From the NCBI GenBank assembly GCA_019113885.1, contig DXGO01000147.1, positions 1-49,274 of the forward strand: a stretch of DNA of 49,274 nucleotides, given 5' to 3'. Both the position numbers and the translations under genes were made by a program. The notes under the pieces are model-generated. The model was not told the origin of the DNA and did no database searches. It saw only the letters and a list, made by a program, of their open reading frames with translations. Position 1 is the first letter of the stretch. Each line of letters opens with the position of its first letter. Positions 8,597 through 17,257 of the stretch are shown here, in pieces. Source of the stretch: Candidatus Alistipes intestinipullorum. GTDB taxonomy: Bacteria > Bacteroidota > Bacteroidia > Bacteroidales > Rikenellaceae.

Positions 8597-10144
8597 ATGT
8601 ATCGCACAATCATAATCCCTCTTCTGTTGGGAACGGTGCTGTTCGCATCGGCTCCCGCACACGCGCAACAACCGCGTGTCGAACCACGGATTGCCGGTCT
8701 GGAGAGCAACGAAGAGTATATGTCGCTGCTGCGTGAGGATGCCGCGCTCCGGCAACGCGAGGATTCAACCATGCTGGTGGTCGAGCGGCTCCGGCAACAG
8801 CTGCGCGAGGCTCCCGACCAGCGGCAGAACTATTCGCAGGAGATTCTCCGGCTCGAAGGCCAGATTTTCGATATCCGCAATGCCAAAGGCCGGCTGATCG
8901 ACCGAATCAACACCATCGAACAGGAGTGGGTACTGGCCAATCTGAACAACGAAACGGCCTCAAAGGGTGTCGTGCAGGGAGGGCCTGCGGTCTCCATCCC
9001 CGATTCGCTGAAGGTCCGCAACCTGGTTGACAACCTCTATTTCCGCACGCACCTTCCCGAGAGCGACTATGCGGCCCTGCAGGAGTCGCAGCGGCTCGAA
9101 TCCGTAGCCGACGGGTACCTGGGCCGGTTCCTGGCCAACTACGGGACGCTTTCCGATCTTGCCGACGCCTATGCGGCGGTGGAGACCGAAGCCGAGGCGC
9201 TGGATATCTATGCGCGTTACGATTCGCTGCAGCGTGTCAACACGCGGTTGTCGGATTCGCTGGCGGAGGCCTGGAACTACGTCTTTGACAACAAGAACTA
9301 TGCTTACGGTTATGTGCTCGACGGGCTGGGTCAGGAGGAGCTGCTGACCCGTGAGGAGGAGGAGTTGTCGAAAACCGTGCGCCGGGTTTCGGCCCTGCGC
9401 GGCGAGACGGCCTCGGATGCCGTGACCGATTACCTTCTGCGCAAGAAGATGCTGGTCGGCTATGAGGTCGCCGTGGCCGATCTGCTGACGTTGGATGCCG
9501 CACGCGATTCGTTGCGCGGCGTGGCGTCGAGCCTGGACAACGATATTTACCAACTGCCGCGGATCGCCATGCAGGAGCGTTATTTCCTCGATTTCGACAG
9601 CGTGGCCTTCTCGTCGACGCCGAAATACTCCACGCAGCATCCGATTCCCGAGTGCCGGGTCTATGCCAACGGGACGATCTACCGCATTCTGCTCGGGACG
9701 TTCAATACCAAACGGGCCGTCTCCACGTTCCGTGGGGCCTATCCGCTCTTCTACCTGATCAATGACGACGGGAAATGGTGCTATTATACAGGGGGCTTTG
9801 CCACCCTTGCCGAGGCGGAGGAGGCGCAGGTCCGGTTGAAGAAACGCGGATTCCTGCGTCCTGAGATCGTGGTGTGGACGGACGGCGTTGCACGTAACCT
9901 CTCGCGGGACCCTGAAGCCGGCACCATGGCGTTCCGGGTTGAGATCACGGGAACCGAATCCTTGTCGGATGCCGTCAAGGAGGCCATTGTCGCGTCGGCC
10001 GAAGGCCGCGAACTCTCGCGGGTGGGCCAGCAGCTGTTCGTCGTCGGGACGTTCAACGACCGGGCGTTGGCCGACCGGCTTGCCGAGGCGGTCCGTCAGG
10101 CCGATCCGGCCCTGACGGCCGAAGTCACCACAGTCGGCGAGTAG
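8597..10144 (+). CDS. Secreted coiled-coil protein with SPOR-like C-terminal repeats
   Basis: Function unknown to me. The 515 residues begin with a signal peptide (MYRTIIIPLLLGTVLFASAP, cleavage near AHA-QQ). A long helical, charged region of coiled-coil type follows (about 30-300). Two modules at the end resemble SPOR domains, which bind denuded peptidoglycan: about 352-430 (YRILLGTF, then WCYYTGGFATLAEAE) and about 444-515 (FRVEITGTESLSDAV, then QLFVVGTFNDRALAD). The ATG at 8597 is preferred because the signal peptide starts there; an upstream GTG/ATG-type start would overlap trkH. It probably sits at the cell wall or septum. The SPOR assignment rests on the pattern of an aromatic or hydrophobic strand, GxF and an A/E-rich helix, and is tentative. 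Confidence 0.7.
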   Translation: MYRTIIIPLLLGTVLFASAPAHAQQPRVEPRIAGLESNEEYMSLLREDAALRQREDSTMLVVERLRQQLREAPDQRQNYSQEILRLEGQIFDIRNAKGRLIDRINTIEQEWVLANLNNETASKGVVQGGPAVSIPDSLKVRNLVDNLYFRTHLPESDYAALQESQRLESVADGYLGRFLANYGTLSDLADAYAAVETEAEALDIYARYDSLQRVNTRLSDSLAEAWNYVFDNKNYAYGYVLDGLGQEELLTREEEELSKTVRRVSALRGETASDAVTDYLLRKKMLVGYEVAVADLLTLDAARDSLRGVASSLDNDIYQLPRIAMQERYFLDFDSVAFSSTPKYSTQHPIPECRVYANGTIYRILLGTFNTKRAVSTFRGAYPLFYLINDDGKWCYYTGGFATLAEAEEAQVRLKKRGFLRPEIVVWTDGVARNLSRDPEAGTMAFRVEITGTESLSDAVKEAIVASAEGRELSRVGQQLFVVGTFNDRALADRLAEAVRQADPALTAEVTTVGE

Positions 10145-10222
10145 CGTTCCGGAAAAAGGTCGAAATTTGACGGGATCGGGATATTTTCAGCGCGAAGATG
10201 TCCCGATTCCGGCTTTTTTTGC

Positions 10223-10231
10223 TATCTTTAA
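10223..10231 (+). promoter_or_regulatory. Weak -7-like element before nfeD
   Basis: TATCTTTAA keeps TAnnTTT but lacks the GC end of the consensus. It lies about 29 bases before the nfeD ATG, after a 115-base gap from the SPOR-like gene. It is a weak candidate. Confidence 0.35.
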
Positions 10232-10259
10232 CCCATCGTTACGATTAAACCGGACGGAT

Positions 10260-10736
10260 ATGTTTTACATCATATTGCTGATCTTTTTCGGGGTGCTGTT
10301 CCTGGTGGCCGAACTGGTGCTGCTGCCGGGCGTGTCGATCGGGGCCCTGTTGTCGCTGGTCTGCTACGGAAGCTCGATCTACCTTGCGTTTCGTGACCAC
10401 GGGACCGTGACCGGTATTCTGGTCATCGTCGTCATCCTGGTATTGTCGCTGATCGCCGTCGTCGTGTCGTTGCGGGCCAAGACCTGGCAGCGCTTCTCGC
10501 TCAAGCAGGAGATACGCTCCTCGAGCATGTCTGTCATGCCTGCCGACGTGCTGAAGGTCGGCGACCGCGGCACGACCCTGTCGCGCCTCTCGCCGATGGG
10601 CAAGATCGAGATCGGCGGCCAGACCTACGAGGCCAAATCGCAGGGCGCCTACGTCGATCCACAGCGTGCGGTCGAGGTTGTGGGGTTCGAGAACTTCAGC
10701 GTTGTGGTGAAGCCTGTCACGGGAGCCGAAGGGTGA
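10260..10736 (+). CDS. NfeD family membrane protein
   Basis: Short NfeD (1b type), typically encoded beside a flotillin or stomatin homologue and thought to act with it in membrane microdomains. The 158 residues have three hydrophobic segments (about 1-22, 24-42, 48-70) and a C-terminal soluble OB-fold of NfeD type. The pattern there is VGDRGTTLSRLSPMGKIEI followed by GAYVD and VEVVGFENFSVVV. The ATG at 10260 is chosen because it starts the first membrane helix; the frame upstream has no membrane-protein character. FloA follows after 90 bases, which supports the assignment. Confidence 0.88.
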   Translation: MFYIILLIFFGVLFLVAELVLLPGVSIGALLSLVCYGSSIYLAFRDHGTVTGILVIVVILVLSLIAVVVSLRAKTWQRFSLKQEIRSSSMSVMPADVLKVGDRGTTLSRLSPMGKIEIGGQTYEAKSQGAYVDPQRAVEVVGFENFSVVVKPVTGAEG

Positions 10737-10826
10737 TGTGATCCGCAATTGCGGCCGCGGAGCCGAGGGACAGGGTGGCGAGTGATATGTGGAAAATCTT
10801 GGATATTTGTTTGAATAGTTGACCAA

Positions 10827-11807
10827 ATGATGTTAGGAACCATGGAAATAGGATTGATCGTATTGATCGTATTCGTGGCGTTGTTCGCCATCTGGCTCGT
10901 TTTCTATTTCATCCCCGTGGGGCTGTGGTTTTCGGCCCTGGTTTCGGGTGTGCGGATCAGCCTGCTGCAGCTGGTGCTGATGCGTTGGCGCAAGGTGCCG
11001 CCTTCGACGATCGTCGCGTCGATGATCGAGAGTACGAAGGCCGGGTTGACGCTCAACCCCAATGAACTGGAGGCACACTACCTGGCCGGCGGCAACGTCA
11101 CCAATGTGGTGCATGCGCTCGTGTCGGCGCAGAAGGCCAACATCGTGCTGGATTTCAAGATGGCGACGGCCATCGACTTGGCGGGCCGCGACGTTTTCGA
11201 GGCCGTGCAGATGTCGGTCAACCCGAAGGTCATCAACACGCCTCCCGTGGCTGCCGTGGCCAAGGATGGCATCCAGCTGATCGCCAAGGCGCGCGTGACG
11301 GTGCGCGCGAACATCAAGCAACTGGTCGGTGGCGCCGGCGAAGAGACCGTGCTGGCGCGTGTGGGCGAAGGCATCGTCTCGTCGATCGGCTCGGCCGAGT
11401 CGCACAAGATCGTGTTGGAGAACCCCGATTCGATCTCGCGCGTGGTGCTCGACAAGGGGCTCGATGCGGGAACGGCCTACGAGATTCTGTCGATCGACAT
11501 CGCCGACATCGACGTGGGCAAGAACATCGGGGCACAGTTGCAGATGGACCAGGCACAGGCCGACAAGAACATCGCCCAGGCAAAGGCCGAGGAGCGGCGT
11601 GCGATGGCCGTGGCATTGGAGCAGGAGAACAAGGCCAAGGCGCAGGAGGCGCGTGCCAAGGTAATCATGGCCGAGGCCGAGGTGCCGCTGGCCATGGCCG
11701 AGGCGTTCCGTAACGGCAACCTGGGAATCATGGATTATTACAAGATGAAAAATATCATGGCCGATACGACGATGCGGGAGTCGATCGCCAAACCCGAAAA
11801 AAAGTGA
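10827..11807 (+). CDS. floA: Flotillin-like protein FloA (UPF0365)
   Basis: Membrane scaffold of bacterial functional microdomains. The 326 residues match FloA length. A membrane hairpin covers about 6-50, then an SPFH-like region with [20 protein letters not shown] and [17 protein letters not shown] long Ala/Glu-rich coiled-coil tail follows (about 235-290, [19 protein letters not shown]), and the end is [15 protein letters not shown]. All segments are characteristic of the UPF0365 family. It is paired with the NfeD gene just upstream. An ATG at 10842 is an alternative start. A strong hairpin follows the gene. Confidence 0.95.
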   Translation: MMLGTMEIGLIVLIVFVALFAIWLVFYFIPVGLWFSALVSGVRISLLQLVLMRWRKVPPSTIVASMIESTKAGLTLNPNELEAHYLAGGNVTNVVHALVSAQKANIVLDFKMATAIDLAGRDVFEAVQMSVNPKVINTPPVAAVAKDGIQLIAKARVTVRANIKQLVGGAGEETVLARVGEGIVSSIGSAESHKIVLENPDSISRVVLDKGLDAGTAYEILSIDIADIDVGKNIGAQLQMDQAQADKNIAQAKAEERRAMAVALEQENKAKAQEARAKVIMAEAEVPLAMAEAFRNGNLGIMDYYKMKNIMADTTMRESIAKPEKK

Positions 11808-11823
11808 TGAATGTGGAAGCGGG

Positions 11824-11847
11824 CGGGGCGCGAACCTTCGCGCCCCG
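11824..11847 (+). terminator. Hairpin after floA
   Basis: A GC-rich inverted repeat with an arm of about 10-11 bp (CGGGGCGCGAA and its complement) and a very small loop, followed by TTCTGTTTCC. The U-tract is imperfect, so termination may be partial; it separates floA from the esterase gene. Confidence 0.6.
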
Positions 11848-11872
11848 TTCTGTTTCCGGTCCGGCGGAAACC

Positions 11873-12703
11873 ATGAAGACGAAGGAAATCATGAAAAAGT
11901 ATTTTTTGATTCTGTTGGCCCTGGGCGTTGCAACGGTCGCCCGGGCGGCCCGTATCGACACGGTGGCGGTTCAAAGCGCCTGCATGCAGCGTGAAATCCC
12001 CGCTTTGGTCATCGTTCCCGAGGCGGCGGCCGAACACCCGCTGCCCGTGTTGTATCTGTTGCACGGATACTCCGGCTCCCATACCGCCTGGCAGGGTATT
12101 ACCGACCTTCGCCCGCTCAGCGAGACCTATTCGATGATCATCGTCTGCCCCGACGGTGAGAACAGCTGGTACTGGGACAGCCCGAAAAATCCCGATGTGC
12201 GGTTCGAGACCTTCGTTGCGGCGGAACTCCCCGCGTGGGTCGACGCCCGCTACCCCACCGTTGCCCGCCGGGAGGGCCGGGCGATCGCCGGCCTGAGCAT
12301 GGGCGGACACGGAGCCATGTGGCTGTCGATCCGCCACCGGGATGTGTTCGGCGCCGCGGGGTCGATGTCGGGCGGGGTCGACATCCGACCTTTCCCCAAC
12401 GGCTGGCAGATGAAGGAGCAACTCGGCGAACTGAGCGAAAATCCCGAGGTCTGGGATGCCCATACGGTTATGACGCAGGTGGATTCGCTGCGCGACGGCG
12501 ACCTGGAGATCATTTTCGATTGCGGCTACGACGATTTCTTCTTCGGCGTGAACACGGCCCTGCACGAGAAACTCCGTGCGTTGGGGATCCAGCATGACTT
12601 CGTGATCCGTCCGGGCGGTCACAACAATGTCTATTGGGCCAATTCGCTGCCTTATCAGATGCTGTTTTTCCAGCGGTTCTTCCAGCGTCAGGGCATCCTG
12701 TGA
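11873..12703 (+). CDS. Secreted alpha/beta-hydrolase, esterase D/EstA type
   Basis: Serine hydrolase of the esterase D / S-formylglutathione hydrolase-like superfamily, exported across the inner membrane. Of 276 residues, an N-terminal signal peptide ends near VARA (about residue 25). The LLHGYSGSHTAW segment forms the oxyanion region. The nucleophile elbow GLSMGGHGAMW holds the catalytic Ser, with Asp in IIFDCGYDDFFFG and His in RPGGHNNVYW completing the triad. The substrate is unknown; relatives include acetyl and feruloyl esterases acting on polysaccharide esters. ATG 11891 is an equally good start. The frame is open back to 11804, but the floA hairpin lies inside that extension, so a longer start is unlikely. 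Confidence 0.85.
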   Translation: MKTKEIMKKYFLILLALGVATVARAARIDTVAVQSACMQREIPALVIVPEAAAEHPLPVLYLLHGYSGSHTAWQGITDLRPLSETYSMIIVCPDGENSWYWDSPKNPDVRFETFVAAELPAWVDARYPTVARREGRAIAGLSMGGHGAMWLSIRHRDVFGAAGSMSGGVDIRPFPNGWQMKEQLGELSENPEVWDAHTVMTQVDSLRDGDLEIIFDCGYDDFFFGVNTALHEKLRALGIQHDFVIRPGGHNNVYWANSLPYQMLFFQRFFQRQGIL

Positions 12704-12962
12704 GTGGTTTGATGCGGCGCAGTATTGTTGCGTAGGCCTTTGTGCGGACGGAGCCAGCGGCGGTTTCGGCGATCTCGCTCTGTTGGCGGGGTCGCCTGTT
12801 TTTTGATCTCCGACATACTATTCCCACGCCTGTTTCCGTTACTAAAGAAGCGGTGTAGCATCCTTCGTGCAAAATTTGAAAGGCCTATGTTAGGATTTAT
12901 CCCGCTTTTTGGTATCTTTGCAACGGTTTTGAAAACGGAAATTCAGAAAATTACAGCATAAT
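12704..12962. other. Intergenic region between esterase and first FISUMP lipoprotein
   Basis: A 259-base gap. Apart from the -7 box at 12913-12921, I see no gene, strong hairpin or repeat in it. Confidence 0.5.
12913..12921 (+). promoter_or_regulatory. Promoter -7 element for the first FISUMP lipoprotein
   Basis: TATCTTTGC, an exact TAnnTTTGC match, 41 bases before the ATG at 12963. The -33 region has no clear TTTG. Confidence 0.65.
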
Positions 12963-14399
12963 ATGAAAAGATTCGCAGGGCTGCTCGGACTCGTTGTGGC
13001 AGTCGCCCTCCTTCTGACTTCGTGCAAAAAGGATGAAAACGGGACCTTCAAGCTCGACAAACCGGCGCTGTTTCTGCAGCAGGGCGAAACCTTGTCGGTG
13101 ACGTTCTCTGCTTCGAACATAGCGAGCTATTCGGTGACCTCGACTCCCGAGGGCTGGGACGATCCTTTCGTGGACGCCTCGGCGCGTACGATCATGGTGA
13201 CCGCCCCCTCGACGATCGAGGATGATACCGACCTGACCGGTTCGATCACCTTCTCGGCCAAGTCCAACGGCGGTTCGACGATTACGGCAACGCTCTTCGT
13301 GGGAATCGTTGGGACGGAGGACCTGACCTCGAAGGTGGCCAACAGCTACCTGATCAACAAAAAGGAGACCCGGTACATCCTCGACGGAATGGTCAAGGGG
13401 GACGGATCTTCGTTGTCGACGGCTTCGGTGGATATCGTATGGCAGAGTGCGACGAACCTGATCCAATACGTGGATTTCGAGGACGGAAAGGTCTCGTTCT
13501 ATGTCGGCGCCGACAGCGATGACGCCGACGCGGTCAAAAAAGGCAACGCCCTGCTCGGCGCTTACGATGCTAACGGGAACCTGATTTGGAGCTGGCACCT
13601 TTGGACAACGGATTACGATCCCGAGGCGGAAGGCGGAACGGTCGAGTTCAACAACTATACGATGATGACCCGCAACCTGGGTGCTCTGGCCGCGAGCAAC
13701 GAGTCGACCGATGACATCCTGGCTTCGTTCGGGCTCTTCTACCAGTGGGGCCGTAAGGACCCGTTTGTCGGCTCGAGTTCTTATCAGGCCAGCAACGGCT
13801 CTTCGGCTACCATGTACAATGCTTCGGGAAGCCGGGTGACTCTGGACGTTGAAACGTCGAGTGCCACAATCGGAACGGTCGAATATGCCACACAGCATCC
13901 TTTGACTTATATTACCGGTGTTTCGGAGTCGTCTTCCGACTGGTTGTGGAGTTCGCGTTCCGACGCCCTGTGGTCGGCTGCCGACAAGACGGTCAACGAT
14001 CCTTGCCCCTATGGTTGGCGGGTGGCTCCGGCAGCGGCATTTGCCGGTTTGACGATCGCGGGAACTCCCGAAGCCGGTGATTTCGACAAGTACTCCTGGA
14101 CGCTCAAAAAGGATGGAGCCGAATCGATCTTCTTCGGCGCGGGACGCCGTCGCTACGACAACTCCAAGATTCAAAACCTCTATATATCGCTGTCTGACCT
14201 TGACCTGGCGCTCCTGCAGACCCGTGCGGACGAAGCACAGCCTTGGGAGGGCCTTTACTGGACGGCCGGGACGCAGTCCAATGACGCTTTGGCCCTCCAT
14301 TTCTGGTTCGAGAAGAAGAGCACGACCGGAGGCGTCGAGAATGCCGTCCCCTATGCACGGGCCAACGGCATGTCGGTGCGGTGTGTTCGCGCGGACTGA
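12963..14399 (+). CDS. Surface lipoprotein with FISUMP-like C-terminal domain
   Basis: Of 478 residues, a lipoprotein signal peptide ends at LLLTSCKKDE (lipid-modified Cys21). A beta-rich Ser/Thr domain follows (about 28-120), resembling the Ig-like or BACON-like modules at the base of Bacteroidota lipoproteins. The rest (about 150-478) resembles the FISUMP domain (Fibrobacter succinogenes major paralogous domain): MMTRNLGALAA, FYQWGRKDPF, NDPCPYGWRVA and a final GMSVRCVRA. Such proteins are exposed at the cell surface or in the periplasm; their role is not established. It has its own promoter and terminator. The next gene is a related lipoprotein, suggesting a small surface locus. Confidence 0.75.
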   Translation: MKRFAGLLGLVVAVALLLTSCKKDENGTFKLDKPALFLQQGETLSVTFSASNIASYSVTSTPEGWDDPFVDASARTIMVTAPSTIEDDTDLTGSITFSAKSNGGSTITATLFVGIVGTEDLTSKVANSYLINKKETRYILDGMVKGDGSSLSTASVDIVWQSATNLIQYVDFEDGKVSFYVGADSDDADAVKKGNALLGAYDANGNLIWSWHLWTTDYDPEAEGGTVEFNNYTMMTRNLGALAASNESTDDILASFGLFYQWGRKDPFVGSSSYQASNGSSATMYNASGSRVTLDVETSSATIGTVEYATQHPLTYITGVSESSSDWLWSSRSDALWSAADKTVNDPCPYGWRVAPAAAFAGLTIAGTPEAGDFDKYSWTLKKDGAESIFFGAGRRRYDNSKIQNLYISLSDLDLALLQTRADEAQPWEGLYWTAGTQSNDALALHFWFEKKSTTGGVENAVPYARANGMSVRCVRAD

Positions 14400-14421
14400 T
14401 TGTCGGATGTAGAATGAACGG

Positions 14422-14454
14422 GCGGGTCGGTATCAGCCGATCCGCTTCTGTTTT
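14422..14454 (+). terminator. Rho-independent terminator after the first FISUMP lipoprotein
   Basis: A nine-base-pair stem (GCGGGTCGG with CCGATCCGC, one G-T pair) with a short loop, followed by TTCTGTTTT. Confidence 0.7.
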
Positions 14455-14561
14455 ACACCTGAAACGCCTATCGCGCAGTTGCTGTTGGCAGAAATACCGG
14501 AAATGCCGGAAAATCGCCCGGAGGGCATTCTCCATGTGTTCCAACGTTTTATAAAAAAGTT

Positions 14562-14570
14562 TATATTTGC
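14562..14570 (+). promoter_or_regulatory. Promoter -7 element for the fimbrillin/FISUMP lipoprotein
   Basis: TATATTTGC, an exact TAnnTTTGC match, 28 bases before the ATG at 14599. It excludes the longer reading frame that opens at 14479. Confidence 0.7.
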
Positions 14571-14598
14571 ACTCTCCATAATCTCAATAGATTCAGTT

Positions 14599-15939
14599 AT
14601 GCGCTTGTTATCCCATCTTCTCGCATTGTCCCCGATCCTCTTTTTGGCTGGATGTTCGGACCGGTTTGCGAACGACTCCTCTTCGTCGATTCAAATCGCT
14701 CCGTCGATCCTCACGCGGGTTTCGGACCTGAATTTCGACGCGGGAGACCGTATCGGCCTGACCATTGTCCGCTCTACGGGCAACTACGTCGAGAACAATC
14801 CGTTGACGTATCAGGGCTCGAGTTTCGTCGACGAGCACCTGACCTGGTACGATACCGGCAATGAACCATCGACCTTCCTGGCCTATTACCCGTATGCGGA
14901 GACGGGGATCGACGGAGGCTTCTCCGTAGCGACCGACCAGCGCAGCGGGTATGCTTCGTCCGATCTGCTGGCTGCCGTGAAGAAGAATGTCACTCCGACC
15001 TCGGAACCGGTGAAGATGGTCTTTTACCACCTCCTGTCGCAGTTGGACATCGTCGTCAACAACGACTCCTCCGCCTCGGTTGCGGAGGTGATCGTCTCGG
15101 GATTTGTCCCGACGGCGGATGTGGACCTGCTGAACCAAAGTGCCACGGTATCGCAGGAAGCTGCGGCAGACGACATCGTAGCGTTCGAAGAGACTCGCGA
15201 TCTCTCCTACCGGGTGATCCTCGTCCCGCAACGGGCGCCATTGACCGTCACGGTGCACACCGTTGACGGAAATACGCTGACGAAGACCGTTTCGGATGCG
15301 GCCCTCGAGGGCGGCCGGCGTTACAACCTGTCGGTTACGCTCACGGACAAGGAGCTGGACATGGCTTTGAGCGGTGAGATCAGCAGCTGGGAGGATGGCG
15401 GCACGCTCGTCCCGGATGATTCTATGGGGGAGCGTCCCGAAGGTGGCGAAGACCCGGATGTCCCTGGTTCAACGTTGGAATACGAGGGCGAGACGTACGC
15501 CACGACCGTGGTCGGCGGCATGACGTGGATGGCCGAGAACCTCCGCTACGTACCCGACGCAGCGATGGTCGGTTCGACAATCTGGTATCCCCATGGCAGG
15601 AAGGAGGATGTTGCCGAGTCCGGTATGCTGTACAGCTACGCTGCGGTGATGAACGGCTCCTCGTCCGATGCCCTTCCGGTGCAGGGACTCTGCCCTCCGG
15701 GCTGGCATGTCCCGGCCAAGGCGGAACTGGAGACTTTGTTGGCCTTTGCCACGGTCGATTTCATCTCCGATTCGGGGTATTATATGGACGGCAGTTATCC
15801 GTCGAATGTCTCATTCCTGGTGGGCTGCGATGCGGACGGTTCCGAGAATTGTTGGGCGTTGAGAAAGAAAGAAGGCGAACTGTCAAGTCTCTCCGTATCG
15901 GTCGGATACGGACTTTCGCTGCGCTGCGTGAAGGACTGA
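14599..15939 (+). CDS. Mfa-like fimbrillin lipoprotein with FISUMP C-terminus
   Basis: Of 446 residues, a lipoprotein signal peptide ends at LFLAGCSDRF. The N-terminal two thirds follow the Mfa-like 1 (fimbrillin family) pattern: FDAGDRIGLTI, FLAYYPYAET, VKMVFYHLLSQLDIVV, then LEGGRRYNLSVTL and ISSWEDGG. After a Pro/Glu/Asp-rich linker, the C-terminal ~130 residues look like a FISUMP domain: GGMTWMAENLRYV, GLCPPGWHVPAKAEL, LSLRCVKD. This joins a fimbria-type module to a FISUMP module. Mfa-like proteins are often anchors or tip subunits of type V pili, but no pilus usher-type partners are seen here. The start at 14599 is set by the signal peptide and the -7 box just upstream. Confidence 0.8.
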   Translation: MRLLSHLLALSPILFLAGCSDRFANDSSSSIQIAPSILTRVSDLNFDAGDRIGLTIVRSTGNYVENNPLTYQGSSFVDEHLTWYDTGNEPSTFLAYYPYAETGIDGGFSVATDQRSGYASSDLLAAVKKNVTPTSEPVKMVFYHLLSQLDIVVNNDSSASVAEVIVSGFVPTADVDLLNQSATVSQEAAADDIVAFEETRDLSYRVILVPQRAPLTVTVHTVDGNTLTKTVSDAALEGGRRYNLSVTLTDKELDMALSGEISSWEDGGTLVPDDSMGERPEGGEDPDVPGSTLEYEGETYATTVVGGMTWMAENLRYVPDAAMVGSTIWYPHGRKEDVAESGMLYSYAAVMNGSSSDALPVQGLCPPGWHVPAKAELETLLAFATVDFISDSGYYMDGSYPSNVSFLVGCDADGSENCWALRKKEGELSSLSVSVGYGLSLRCVKD

Positions 15940-15963
15940 CCGACATTGCGCAACCCCTAAGCA

Positions 15964-16024
15964 AACGGAGGCCTTCCCGTTGAGGGGAAGGCCTCCGTTC
16001 GTCTTCGCGGAGCGGCTCCGCGAA
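15964..16024. terminator. Double-hairpin bidirectional terminator
   Basis: A perfect 15-bp inverted repeat (15964-15999, loop of six) is followed immediately by a 9-bp one (16004-16024, TTCGCGGAG with CTCCGCGAA). They lie between the converging ends of the fimbrillin-like gene and hom. U-tracts are poor on both strands. Confidence 0.7.
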
Positions 16025-16037
16025 ACGAGCGGAATCG

Positions 16038-17246
16038 TCAGTCCCGATTCAGGAAGAAGATCGGGATATTGGCCAGGAAGACGTCCTTGCCGGAAAGTTG
16101 CGGCCGTTTGGCGAGCAGTTCCGAAAGCAGGATGTCGCCGATCACGTAGTTGCTCTCGTCGCTGGTGTACTGCTCGTGGATTTTCGAGAAGTTCAGGATG
16201 CTGTGGATGTCGGTCTCCTTGTAGCGGGCGTAGATTTTCAGCGTGATATCGGTCGTGTAGTCGGGTTTCTGCAAGTAGTTCATCTTCTTGTACTCATAGC
16301 GGTAGTTGTGCTGCCGCGCCATGATGTCGCTCAGGATCGACGATGCCGTAGGCAGGCTCCCGGCGCCCTTTCCGAACATGAACTGCCGGTCGTAGCACTC
16401 GCCGCGGATCACTACGCCGTTGTACTCGTCGTCGACGCTGTAGATGTACTTCGAGGGGGTGACGAACTCCGGCATGACGAACATCGTGAAGTGCTCGTCG
16501 CTGACCTTGACGACCTGCGCCACGAGCTTGATCTTGACGTTCTTCTCGCGGGCGTACTGGATGTCGGACTCGTGGATGGTCGAGATGCCGTAGGTGAAGA
16601 TGCGCTCCGGGTCGACGTAAGTGCCCAGGGCGTGTACGGTGATGATAACCAGTTTGAAGAGCGAGTCGTACCCTTCGATGTCGAACGACGGGTCGCTTTC
16701 GGCGAATCCCAGGGCCTGGGCCTGCGCCAGGGCGTTGGCGTAGGAGTCCTTGTGGTCGAAGACGCGCGAGAGGATGTAGTTCGACGAACCGTTGAGAATG
16801 CCCTTGACCTCCAGCAGCAGGTCGTTGTCGTAATACTCCTCGAGATTGCGGATCACGGGGATCGAGCCGCACGACGAGGCGTCGTAGAGCAGGGCGACAT
16901 TGCGGTTTTTCTGGATGTCGATCAGTTCGGGAAGATGGTGTGCGAGCATTGTCTTGTTGCCCGACACGACCGGAATGCCGCGCAGCAGGGCGCTTTTGAC
17001 GATCCGATAGGCGGCCTGCGCGTTGTCGATAACCTCGACGATGAGGTTGATGTTCGGGTCGTTCAGAATATCGTCCGTCGAGGTGGTGAACAGTGCCGGA
17101 TCGGCCTTGATCTTGCGGGGCTTGTGCGGGTCGCGGACACAGATCTTCAGAATTTCGGCATGGGCGTTTTTCGCTTTGCGCACCACTTCGTAGATGCCCT
17201 GTCCGACGACGCCGAATCCGAACAGTCCGATTTTGATTTTGCTCAT
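16038..17246 (-). CDS. hom: Homoserine dehydrogenase
   Basis: Reduces aspartate semialdehyde to homoserine, the branch point for methionine and threonine. The 402 residues open with the NAD(P)-binding motif KIGLFGFGVVGQGIYE (4-19). The catalytic core shows VVSGNKTMLAHH, GSIPVIRNLEEYY, LKGILNGSSNYIL-type sequence (here EVKGILNGSSNYILSR) and AQALGFAESDPSFDIEGYDS, all hallmarks of the family. It is monofunctional, with no aspartokinase part. It lies 11 bases after metX at the end of the metY-metX-hom operon, so this copy is probably dedicated to feeding methionine synthesis and controlled by the attenuator upstream of metY. Confidence 0.95.
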   Translation of the reverse strand: MSKIKIGLFGFGVVGQGIYEVVRKAKNAHAEILKICVRDPHKPRKIKADPALFTTSTDDILNDPNINLIVEVIDNAQAAYRIVKSALLRGIPVVSGNKTMLAHHLPELIDIQKNRNVALLYDASSCGSIPVIRNLEEYYDNDLLLEVKGILNGSSNYILSRVFDHKDSYANALAQAQALGFAESDPSFDIEGYDSLFKLVIITVHALGTYVDPERIFTYGISTIHESDIQYAREKNVKIKLVAQVVKVSDEHFTMFVMPEFVTPSKYIYSVDDEYNGVVIRGECYDRQFMFGKGAGSLPTASSILSDIMARQHNYRYEYKKMNYLQKPDYTTDITLKIYARYKETDIHSILNFSKIHEQYTSDESNYVIGDILLSELLAKRPQLSGKDVFLANIPIFFLNRD

Positions 17247-17257
17247 ATGGGTTTGTT

